Assembly (NCBI RefSeq): GCF_001854865.1
Contig: NZ_MDDW01000006.1
Coordinates: 71,010-77,598 of the forward strand
From: Rhizobium sp. LCM 4573
GTDB taxonomy: Bacteria > Pseudomonadota > Alphaproteobacteria > Rhizobiales > Rhizobiaceae
DNA length: 6,589 nt
Direction: 5' to 3'
The notes under the pieces are model-generated. The model ran no database searches. It saw only the letters and a list, made by a program, of their open reading frames with translations, and was not told the origin of the DNA. The position numbers were made by a program, and so were the translations under genes. Shown here one piece after another: positions 1 through 6,501 of this stretch (its first letter is position 1; the number at the start of each line of letters is the position of its first letter).

Positions 1-3000
1 CCGCCGCCGTCTTCACGCCGGGTTGCCGGTTCCGAGCCGCGCGCCTGGACCGATGCCTGTGCCTGAGCCGGCGTTTGGGCCGGCGCGGAACGCTCGAGCC
101 CAAGCGTACCCCTCAGACCGCTGGAATAGGTTTCCGCGCGGGGAGCCGGCTGAACCTGTGCTGTCGGAGCAGGGCGCTCCGGCTGCGGCTGAGGAGCCGG
201 ACGAGCAGCGGCAGCCGGTTCCGAGACCTCGAGCTGCTGGGTTGAACGGCCGACGAGCTGGGAGAGGTCCTGCAGGGCCTTGATCTGCTCGGCCACCGCA
301 CGGCGCATCGCGGCTGCATTTTCCTTGGCTTCTTCGGGGAGATCGAAGGCGCCACGCTTCAGTTCGGAGCGGGTCGTATCCAGTTCGTTGCGGATCTCGT
401 TGGCCGAGCGGCGGATTTCGTCCGTCGCGCCGGCAAAGCGGCCGATCGCCTCTTCGACGGACTGCCGTAGCGTCTCGCGAAGCTTGTCGGCGGCGCTGTC
501 CGAACGCTGCGCGGCATCCGACAGAAGGCGGTCGATTTCGTCCAGCGAGTTTGTGATGCCGCCCCGCATGCGCTCTGCGACATCCCGCGAGCGGCGCTCC
601 GCCTCGGTGAGAGTCGATTCGAGCGCGCGGTTTGCCTCCTCGCTTGCCCCCTGCAGGGCTTCACGCATGGCGCCCGCCGTGAGTTCGGCGCGCTGCTGGG
701 TATCGCCAAGCGTGCGGCCGATATCGGCAAAGGAGGCCATGAGGTCTTCGCGGAGACGCGTGGCGACATGTGAGGAGCGATCCTCCGCCCGGTCGAAGGC
801 ACCTTCGATAAGGGTGGTCATGCCGCGCATCGTCGCTTCGATCTCTTCCGAACGCTTGACGAGGCCGACGGAGAGCGTGCGCAGGGCCGTCTGGCGTTCG
901 TCCAGCGTGCTGGCGAGGTTGGACTGGGCGGCGCCGAGCAGTTCGGATGCCTGGGCGAGAACCTTGGAATGTTCGTCGAAGCGGGCGACGATGCCGCCGA
1001 CCTGGCTGAGCGTCTGGCCGGAAATGTTCGACAGGCGATCTATGTTGTTTTCGAGGAGACGGCTGGAGCCGGCAACCATGTCGGCTGCCTGGGTTGCCGC
1101 TTCCGAGAAGCGCGTGGCCGTCGAGTCGAGTTTCTCGTCCACGCCGACGAACTGCTGCGCGGCATAGTCCGCCGCCGCGTGCATATCCTGCAGTGCCTGA
1201 TGGACGACGGTCGAAATATCCGCATTGCTGCTTGCAAGGCGGTCAATGAGGCTGTTGACGCTGGTCGACAGGCCCTGTTCGGCGAAGCGGATTGTGCCGG
1301 CCGCGTCCTCGGCGCGCTGTGCGATGGCCGCCAGCGTATCGTTGGTGCGTGCCGCGATCGCGTCGACCAGTGCGTCGTTTTCGCTGCGGATGCGGTTGGT
1401 GCTTTCTTCGGCGGCGGCGACGAGGCGCTCGGTACTCGCCTGGGCGGCTGCGGCCATCTGATCGGCGGCGGCGCGACCGGTCTGGGCGAAGCCCTCGATC
1501 ATCGGACGCGCCTTCTCGTCGATCAGTCGCGACAGCTCTTCCGAGCGGCCGGCGAGCATGGAGTTCAGGTCGCGGGTGCGGCTGTCGAGCGAGGAGCGGA
1601 TCGCATCGCTACGAGCGGCGAGGGCGCGGTCCACGGAGTCCATCGCGGCGTTGATCTCGCCGGCGGTTTCGGAAAGCGTGCTGCGAATGGTGCCGCCGCG
1701 CGCTTCCAGCGTCCGCTCAGCTTCGCCGAGTGCCTCGGAGATCGCGGTGACCTGGCGCTTCACCAGCGAGTCCGCTTCGGCAACCTTGTTGACGATCGCG
1801 TTGCCGGCATCGGAGAATGCCTGCGCGACGGTCGCCGCCTGGCCTGCCAGACGGTTCTGGGTCTCGGAGATGCGCTCGACGATCTCGCTCGAGCGGTCCT
1901 CGATCGCCTTCGTGAACTCGGCATTGCGGGTATTGAGTTCTTCGGTGAACTCCGAACCTGCGCGGGCGAGCAATTCCGCCGAGCGCATGGCTTCGCTGTC
2001 CATCCCCTGAGCGGCGGCACTGACGGCTTCCCGCAGCGTCGAAGCAAGCCCCGAAGCCTTGCCTTCGATCGTGCGGGTGACGTTGTCGAGTCCGATGGTG
2101 AGCGCCCGATCCATCGTGGACAGGCGTTCCTCGATATGAGCGGTGCGGCCGTCCATGGTTTCGGCGATGCGCTGGCTCGCTTCCGTGCTGATGCGCTCGA
2201 TGTCGGCGGTGCGGGCCGTGAGGGTTTCGTCGATGCGCGTGGCGATCTCGCCGCCGATGCGCTCGATGTCGCTGGTCCGCTGGCCGAGCGTGTTCGCAAG
2301 GCTGCGGCCGGCATCATCCACCAGCTGCGTGACATTGCCGAGCTCGTCGCGGATACGGCCTTCGAGGCCACCGAAAGTGGTCTCGATCTTCTCGCCCGTC
2401 TGGTCGAGCGCCGTGGAGACGCCGCCGACCGTCTGTTCGATGCGGCTGGAGAAGGCGTCCGCCGATCGGCTGATTTCGCCCGCGGCCTCGCCGAGGCGGC
2501 CGGCAATGTCGCCGGCGGTTTCGCGCAGCCGCTGTTCAAGAGTCTCGCCCGCGCCGTCGATGGCAGCGCGCAGAGCGTCCTGATGGCTTTCCAGCGACAT
2601 TTCCAGCATTCCGGCGCTGGCGGCGACCGTCGTGCCGATCGAGGTCGCCTGATCGGACAGCATGTTGCCGATCTGCTCCTGCGCATCGGTCAATGCGACG
2701 GAGATCATGTTGCCGCGCTCTTCGAGCGTCTGGCGCATGCGGTCGTAACCCGAATCCAGCGTCTCGGACATCTGCCGGTTGGCCGCATGGACGGTCTCCG
2801 CCATGCGCTCGTTGCCCTGGCCGAGCGTTGCTTCCAGGCGCTCATGCGAGCCGGCAAGGGTGCTCGTCAGCAGCTCCTGCGACGTGGCGAGCGTGAATTC
2901 CATGTTTTCCAGCCCGCTGGTCAGGCTTTCCTGGAACTGGCGCGAACCATCGCCGAGAGCCGTTTCGATCCGGCTGGCGGCAGAGCCCACGGCTTCCTCG

Positions 3001-5522
3001 ATGCGCCCGCTATTGGTCTCCAGAACACGGGTGAGATCGGCGGTCCGGCTTTCAAGCGACTGATCGAGCCGCTGCTGGTTTTCCGCATAAGCGGCGCGGA
3101 TAGCTTCGGAGCGGCTTGCAAATGCCTGTTCGAGCCGGCTGTCGGCATCGGCGGCGGAATTAAGAAGAGAAGCCGCCTTCTCGTCGAGCATTCCAGCGAA
3201 GCGGTCTTCGCTGAGCGCGAAGGACGTGGTGAGTTCCATCGCCTTGTCGTCGAAGATTTCGGCAATCCGGTCGCTGTTCTGCGTAATCGTGCGGTTGAAG
3301 TCGGAAACGCGCTGGTCGAGGCCGGCTCCGAGCCGCTCCTCGCTTTCGGCAAGCGTGCGCGTGATGGTTTCCGCGCGCTCATCGAGAATGTTCGCCAGGC
3401 GATCCGGGGCACCGGACAATGCGTTTTCGACGACGGAAGCCTTGCGTTCGATGAGCTCGGCCAGGCGTTCGCCGTTGGTGGCGAGCGCTTCGCTCACCTG
3501 TTCGACGCGGCGGCCGAGATTTTCGCCGAGCAGGTTCTCGCTGTCGGAAAGCGTCCGGGAAAGTGCCGCGGTGCTCCGGTCCAGAACGTCAGCCATGCGG
3601 TCATGGGCGCCCGAAACGGTACCGATGATGGCGTCCGAACGCGTCTCGAGCGTTTCCTCGAAACGGGATTGGCTCTTCGCCAGGCCTTCTAGGAGGGCAT
3701 CCCCGCGTTCGCCGAGAACGGCGTCGATCCGCTCATGCGTGGAGCCGATCGCGCTCTGGATCTCCTCCGATCGCGCCGCAAGCGCATCGGAAAGTTCGCG
3801 CGTGCGACTGTCGAGCATGGAATCCAGCACTTCCTGGCTGGTGCCGAGCGTCGTAGCCAGCGCCAGCGACTGGTCCGTGAGCGCCGAGCCGATGCGTTCA
3901 ATGCTGGAGCTCAGGATGCCCTCGATGGCTTCCGAGCCACCCGCGACCGTCTCGTTGATGCGGGCGAGGCTGTCCATCAGCTTGCTGTCGAGGGTACCCG
4001 CGCGCTGGTCGAAGGCGGTGGTGAACTGCACCAGTCCGTCGTCGAAGCTGGTGCTCAGCTGGCCAACGGTCGCCTGCAGCCGCTCCTCGAAGAGGCCGGT
4101 GCGCAGGTCGAGATCCATGATCGCGTCGTCCGCCGCGCTCTGCAGGCTGCTCCGGAAGGTCGTGCCCTTCTCGTCGAGCGTGCGGTGCAGGGTGGTGATG
4201 ACGTCGTCGAGCGTGCCGGTGATGGACCGCTCGCCCTCGTTCAGGCCTTCGGTGATCTCGCGGGTGCGGGCTAGCAGCGTTTCGTTGAGCTGGCGCGTCC
4301 GCTCGGCGAGAGCGGCGTTCAGCTTCTCGGTGTTGGCATCGAGCGTGGAGGCGCGTGTCTCGAATTCGCCGAGAAGGGCCTGGCCGCGATCGGCAAGCGT
4401 CGATGTCAGGGTTTCCAGCCGCTCGTCGAATTCGTGGGCGAGCGCGAAACCGGAGGAATTCAGCGTCTGCAGCAGGGTGTCGGCCTTGGCCGAAAGAAGC
4501 GTGCCCAGGGCTTCGCCGGCCGCATGGGACTTTTCCATGAGGGCTGCGGCGCGGGTGTCGATCATCGAGGCGAAAGCCTCGCCGGAGGTCGCCAGGCGAA
4601 CGGAAATCTCCTCCGTCGCGAGCGAAAGCTCTTCCTTCAACTGCTCATGCGCGCCCACGATGGACGAGCGGATGCGCTCGGCATGGTTGACGATCGAGTC
4701 GCGTTCCGAGCCGAGTTCGTGCACGAGGCCACGCATGCGCAACTCGTTGTCGGCATAGCTGCGCTCCAGCGCGTTCACTTCGGAGTGCACCAGGGTTTCG
4801 AGCTCGGCGGCGCGGGCGATCGTGCGTTCGATGCCCTCGTTCATGGCCGAGACTTCGCGGCGGACGGCCTGGCCGACCGTCATGATGCGCTCGCTGGCGA
4901 TGGTTTCCGGCTCGGAAAGCCTCAGAGCCACCTCTGCCATGGAGCGGGCCGCATTGCGCAGGTCCTGCGCGCGCGCCATCATGATCGCGAAGGCGTAGAA
5001 GAGCAGAATCGGCACGATGATGCCGACCAGAATGGCAACGACGCCTGGAATGGCCAGAACCTCGGCGACCGAGCCGAGCTGCCAGATGCGGCTTCCGTAG
5101 ATCAGCTGTCCGAGACCGAGGCCGGCAACCGCCCAGAGAACGGATATCAAAGTCGCGTTGCGCAGCGACGAGCGCATCGAGCCGCTTTCGAGCGCGCGAA
5201 GCATGGTGACCGGGTTGCGCCGACCGCTATCGTTGGCGGGCTCGAAAGCCGGAGCGCGCGGTGCGGCTTCGGGCGATGCGGAGCGGGGCGGTTCGGCCTG
5301 CTGTTCGCGGCGCTGCGGGGTAGGGCGCTGGCTTGGCGTATCTGACACTCTGGCCTCCGAGGCGTGGGACGCGGAACTCTTTGCCGAGGATTTCTGGCCC
5401 GAGGGTTTCGCAGAGGACCTGGGGCGAGATTCCGGCTCATCGTTGAAATCGATCTTTAGAGCATCCTCCAGAGCCTGGAACGCGGTCTCGTCGATCGACT
5501 CGCTGCTGGTATTCTTCGCCAT
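1..5522 (-). CDS. rgsE: Giant membrane-anchored helical protein, growth pole ring (GPR/RgsE) family, C-terminus beyond the window
   Basis: Seen: 1840 codons are open from the ATG at 5522 to the left edge with no stop. The start is supported by GAGG at 5532-5535, nine bases upstream, and the protein begins MAKNTSSESIDETAFQALED. Residues 28-110 are Pro/Ser/Ala/Arg-rich and probably disordered. Two hydrophobic segments follow, about 123-143 and 152-182, joined by about eight residues and flanked by Arg, which fits a hairpin with both ends cytoplasmic. Residues 184-1767 are almost pure helix: only P706 and P1340 occur between 206 and 1728, no Cys is seen, and the only two Trp lie in the membrane region. 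Residues 284-1454 follow an 11-residue repeat. A less regular region (1455-1767) and a Pro/Ala/Gln-rich stretch (from 1769) end the visible part. Known: A. tumefaciens GPR is 2,115 residues, mostly helical with apolipoprotein A-IV-like regions, and forms a roughly 200-nm ring at the growth pole needed for polar growth and rod shape; its C-terminus is essential. S. meliloti RgsE is the homologue. Such genes are often annotated as kinesin-like or apolipoprotein-like. Inferred: about 270 residues are missing at the left, if length is conserved. Family assignment is strong on architecture. Confidence 0.88.
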   Translation of the reverse strand, partial: MAKNTSSESIDETAFQALEDALKIDFNDEPESRPRSSAKPSGQKSSAKSSASHASEARVSDTPSQRPTPQRREQQAEPPRSASPEAAPRAPAFEPANDSGRRNPVTMLRALESGSMRSSLRNATLISVLWAVAGLGLGQLIYGSRIWQLGSVAEVLAIPGVVAILVGIIVPILLFYAFAIMMARAQDLRNAARSMAEVALRLSEPETIASERIMTVGQAVRREVSAMNEGIERTIARAAELETLVHSEVNALERSYADNELRMRGLVHELGSERDSIVNHAERIRSSIVGAHEQLKEELSLATEEISVRLATSGEAFASMIDTRAAALMEKSHAAGEALGTLLSAKADTLLQTLNSSGFALAHEFDERLETLTSTLADRGQALLGEFETRASTLDANTEKLNAALAERTRQLNETLLARTREITEGLNEGERSITGTLDDVITTLHRTLDEKGTTFRSSLQSAADDAIMDLDLRTGLFEERLQATVGQLSTSFDDGLVQFTTAFDQRAGTLDSKLMDSLARINETVAGGSEAIEGILSSSIERIGSALTDQSLALATTLGTSQEVLDSMLDSRTRELSDALAARSEEIQSAIGSTHERIDAVLGERGDALLEGLAKSQSRFEETLETRSDAIIGTVSGAHDRMADVLDRSTAALSRTLSDSENLLGENLGRRVEQVSEALATNGERLAELIERKASVVENALSGAPDRLANILDERAETITRTLAESEERLGAGLDQRVSDFNRTITQNSDRIAEIFDDKAMELTTSFALSEDRFAGMLDEKAASLLNSAADADSRLEQAFASRSEAIRAAYAENQQRLDQSLESRTADLTRVLETNSGRIEEAVGSAASRIETALGDGSRQFQESLTSGLENMEFTLATSQELLTSTLAGSHERLEATLGQGNERMAETVHAANRQMSETLDSGYDRMRQTLEERGNMISVALTDAQEQIGNMLSDQATSIGTTVAASAGMLEMSLESHQDALRAAIDGAGETLEQRLRETAGDIAGRLGEAAGEISRSADAFSSRIEQTVGGVSTALDQTGEKIETTFGGLEGRIRDELGNVTQLVDDAGRSLANTLGQRTSDIERIGGEIATRIDETLTARTADIERISTEASQRIAETMDGRTAHIEERLSTMDRALTIGLDNVTRTIEGKASGLASTLREAVSAAAQGMDSEAMRSAELLARAGSEFTEELNTRNAEFTKAIEDRSSEIVERISETQNRLAGQAATVAQAFSDAGNAIVNKVAEADSLVKRQVTAISEALGEAERTLEARGGTIRSTLSETAGEINAAMDSVDRALAARSDAIRSSLDSRTRDLNSMLAGRSEELSRLIDEKARPMIEGFAQTGRAAADQMAAAAQASTERLVAAAEESTNRIRSENDALVDAIAARTNDTLAAIAQRAEDAAGTIRFAEQGLSTSVNSLIDRLASSNADISTVVHQALQDMHAAADYAAQQFVGVDEKLDSTATRFSEAATQAADMVAGSSRLLENNIDRLSNISGQTLSQVGGIVARFDEHSKVLAQASELLGAAQSNLASTLDERQTALRTLSVGLVKRSEEIEATMRGMTTLIEGAFDRAEDRSSHVATRLREDLMASFADIGRTLGDTQQRAELTAGAMREALQGASEEANRALESTLTEAERRSRDVAERMRGGITNSLDEIDRLLSDAAQRSDSAADKLRETLRQSVEEAIGRFAGATDEIRRSANEIRNELDTTRSELKRGAFDLPEEAKENAAAMRRAVAEQIKALQDLSQLVGRSTQQLEVSEPAAAARPAPQPQPERPAPTAQVQPAPRAETYSSGLRGTLGLERSAPAQTPAQAQASVQARGSEPATRREDGG
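1161..2366 (-). repeat. Continuation of the 11-residue repeat with phase shifts
   Basis: After a one-residue-short unit (residues 1043-1052) the 11-residue pattern resumes at L1053 and runs in register to about residue 1228, for example IDETLTARTAD (1097-1107) and LNTRNAEFTKA (1196-1206). Residues 1229-1300 are weaker and shift phase, with hydrophobic positions 1 and 8 exchanging roles. A clear register returns from L1301 (LAARSDAIRSS, LDSRTRDLNSM, LAGRSEELSRL) and fades near residue 1454, where Ala-rich units such as MAAAAQASTER appear. Beyond that the helix remains predicted but the strict 11-residue spacing is lost. Confidence 0.7.
2397..4673 (-). repeat. 69 uninterrupted 11-residue (33-bp) coding repeats
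   Basis: Residues 284-1042 of the giant protein divide into 69 consecutive units of exactly 11 residues with no insertion or deletion. Position 1 is Leu, Ile, Val or Phe in nearly every unit, position 8 is usually Leu, Ile, Phe or Met, and position 11 is usually Thr, Ala or Ser; the other positions are mostly charged, polar or small. Typical units are LDSRTRELSDA (570-580), LAARSEEIQSA (581-591), LDERAETITRT (713-723) and LESRTADLTRV (823-833). The period was counted from the translation, and the DNA register was checked at residues 284, 372 and 1032. Units are strongly diverged from each other, so this is a protein-level repeat rather than a recent DNA tandem. An 11-residue period fits a hendecad coiled coil or an apolipoprotein-like amphipathic 11/3 helix; the sequence alone does not decide between them. 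Confidence 0.9.
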
Positions 5523-5641
5523 GCGGTTACGCCTCGTTACATACTCGCCCGGCCGTTCCTCGTACGCACCCCCGCCCAGTGGTCCCGCACAGAAGGATAC
5601 TGCCTGCCGGAAATCCCTTTTTCCGTCGCCGGATGCCGGAA

Positions 5642-5665
5642 TTTCCATTTCACTTTCAATTTCAG
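5642..5665 (-). repeat. Four tandem hexamers upstream of the GPR-type gene
   Basis: Read on the minus strand this is CTGAAA, TTGAAA, GTGAAA, TGGAAA in direct succession. A further TGAAA occurs slightly upstream at 5676-5680. The array ends about 120 bases before the start codon at 5522. It may be a protein-binding direct repeat or a chance purine-rich run; no known operator was recognised. Confidence 0.4.
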
Positions 5666-5823
5666 ACGGCTGTTCTTTCAAACGGATGATAAGGAAAACT
5701 TACCAGCCTGCCATCCGCGGCAAAAGGAGTAATCTCCCCGCCATCCTAACCGTACTGTAGTGGCACATTCGTGCAAACGGTACAATTAAATCGCCCCGTA
5801 GGCGGCTTGGACGCGGAAGCTTG

Positions 5824-5842
5824 TTAACAGAATTTAAACCAT
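5824..5842 (+). promoter_or_regulatory. CtrA-like box 1
   Basis: The sequence is TTAACAGAATTTAAACCAT. It has two TTAA half-sites separated by six bases, and a CCAT end like the TTAACCAT form of the CtrA motif. The textbook CtrA site is TTAA-N7-TTAA, so the six-base spacer is a deviation. A possible -10 hexamer, TAAAAT at 5861-5866, lies 18 bases downstream. That would put the box over the -35 position of a rightward promoter, the usual place for an activating CtrA site. Binding is inferred. Confidence 0.45.
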
Positions 5843-5875
5843 GGAAATGTGCAAAAGGCCTAAAATTATGGGAGC

Positions 5876-5893
5876 TTAGCAGATATTAACCAT
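5876..5893 (+). promoter_or_regulatory. CtrA-like box 2, TTAACCAT type
   Basis: The sequence is TTAGCAGATATTAACCAT. Its last eight bases are an exact TTAACCAT, a recognised form of the alphaproteobacterial CtrA site, and the first half is TTAG six bases away. It closely resembles box 1 and starts 52 bp after it, close to five helical turns. It lies about 100 bases before the Hpt start codon. If transcription starts near 5873, driven by box 1, this box would sit at or just after the start site and could repress; alternatively it serves a second promoter. Confidence 0.5.
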
Positions 5894-5993
5894 ATGGGAA
5901 GATTTCTGCCGCGATTGTGCCGGAATTTGACGGGATAGCCGCCTTGCCCGGCAAAAACGGGACACTTGGAAAATTAGAGCAGGAAAATAGTCC

Positions 5994-6362
5994 ATGGCAG
6001 CGGTTAGTATCGCGTTCGAAGCTCCAGACAATCCGCAGGGCGGTTGCCCTTCCCAGTCCCGGCCAATCGATCTTGTCCATCTCGCCACCCAGACCATGGG
6101 CGACAAGACCCTCGAAATCGAGGTGCTGCAGATGTTCGCCCGCCAGGCGCGCAAGGCCCTTCAGGATATGTCCGCCGGAAATGAGAAGGCCGTCGTCGCG
6201 GTTGCCCACCGGCTGAAGGGGGCCGCAAAGGGCGTAGGCGCTTTCCGGGTCGCTCAAGCCGCCGAGCGGCTGGAAGCGCATGGATCGGATGCCGCCCTCC
6301 AGGCGGCGGTCGGTGCCGCCGTCGTCGAGGCTGAAAACTTCATTCTCAAGCTTTGCCGCTGA
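5994..6362 (+). CDS. Single-domain histidine phosphotransfer (Hpt) protein
   Basis: Seen: 122 codons from ATG 5994 to TGA 6360-6362, with AGGA at 5981-5984 nine bases before the start. After a variable N-terminus of about 23 residues, residues 24-122 have the helical character of an Hpt domain. The signature is AHRLKGAAKGVGAFRVAQAA from residue 71, with H72 as the expected phospho-acceptor, followed by the small-residue and Gly positions that pack behind it. No kinase, receiver or membrane segment is present. Known: Hpt proteins relay a phosphoryl group between the receiver of a hybrid histidine kinase and a separate response regulator; they act in the cytoplasm and have no catalysis of their own. 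This protein is too short to be ChpT, the dimeric phosphotransferase of the CckA-CtrA pathway. Inferred: it is an orphan relay protein, and its kinase and regulator partners cannot be named from this window. It is divergent from the polar growth gene and shares a control region with CtrA-like boxes, so cell-cycle control is plausible. Confidence 0.88.
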   Translation: MAAVSIAFEAPDNPQGGCPSQSRPIDLVHLATQTMGDKTLEIEVLQMFARQARKALQDMSAGNEKAVVAVAHRLKGAAKGVGAFRVAQAAERLEAHGSDAALQAAVGAAVVEAENFILKLCR

Positions 6363-6385
6363 GGCGGCACACAATCGGCTCCCTG

Positions 6386-6405
6386 CGCCGGCCGGATGGC
6401 CGGCG
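6386..6405 (+). terminator. GC-rich hairpin after the Hpt gene, possible terminator
   Basis: A perfect 8-bp stem, CGCCGGCC paired with GGCCGGCG, encloses a GGAT loop, 23 bases after the Hpt stop codon. The nearest T run (TTTT, 6434-6437) is almost 30 bases away, so this is not a canonical intrinsic terminator. An alternative pairing of 6388-6393 with 6425-6430 would bring a stem close to that T run but needs a large loop. It could instead stabilise the 3' end of the mRNA. Confidence 0.3.
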
Positions 6406-6501
6406 TCGCCCGCGAATGTTGACTGGCCGGGGGTTTTATTGGAAGACGGCGCCGCCTAGATAAATCCCGTCTACCACCAACCCCTACCGGATTTCCTGAT
6501 C

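Larger units (their letters stand above)
5523..5993. promoter_or_regulatory. Divergent intergenic region between the GPR-type gene and the Hpt gene
   Basis: This 471-bp stretch holds no credible gene. Its centre (about 5760-5900) is clearly richer in A+T than the flanking coding sequence, as expected where promoters lie. It contains two similar CtrA-like boxes (5824-5842 and 5876-5893), a possible -10 hexamer TAAAAT (5861-5866) for rightward transcription, four tandem hexamers nearer the minus-strand gene (5642-5665), and short inverted repeats such as GCAC-N4-GTGC (5763-5774) and GGAG-N4-CTCC (5726-5737). The gene to the left has GAGG at 5532-5535 and the gene to the right has AGGA at 5981-5984. 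No GANTC site for CcrM methylation was found by eye. No confident housekeeping promoter could be assigned to the minus-strand gene. Confidence 0.75.

Noticed and set aside
1760..2686. A 308-codon minus-strand frame inside the giant gene, in another reading frame
   Set aside because: The product is an Arg/Ser/Ala-rich shadow. The true frame runs through unbroken and carries the 11-residue repeat.
969..3692. A 907-codon open frame on the plus strand, opposite the giant gene
   Set aside because: It lies in exact codon-to-codon register with the minus-strand gene. In that register antisense stops arise only opposite TTA, CTA and TCA codons, which this genome rarely uses; the frame ends at 3690-3692 exactly opposite a CTA Leu codon. 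Its product shows Arg/Gly/Ala-rich shadow composition and no recognisable domain.
2397..4673. The 33-bp period as a CRISPR array or a recent DNA tandem repeat
   Set aside because: The units are contiguous, coding, and too diverged at the DNA level to be CRISPR repeats; there are no conserved repeat-spacer blocks.
3226..5345. Other long plus-strand open frames opposite the giant gene (3226-4758, 3735-4274, 4434-5345), with a similar one at 280-1167
   Set aside because: They are low-complexity Ser/Arg/Ala-rich or register shadows of the repeat-coding strand, overlap each other, and lack convincing starts or domains.
1..5522. Kinesin, myosin or chemotaxis-receptor identity for the giant protein
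   Set aside because: There is no P-loop or motor domain. There is also no chemoreceptor hairpin tip or periplasmic sensor domain; the resemblance is only that of long helical proteins.
5523..5993. CcrM (GANTC) methylation control of the divergent promoters
   Set aside because: No GANTC was found by eye in this region.
5994..6362. ChpT identity for the Hpt protein
   Set aside because: ChpT is roughly twice as long and resembles a degenerate histidine kinase dimer; this protein is a monomer-type Hpt domain of 122 residues.
5886..6374. A 162-codon minus-strand frame over the Hpt gene
   Set aside because: It is antisense to a clear Hpt domain with a good ribosome binding site; no domain is recognisable in the antisense product.
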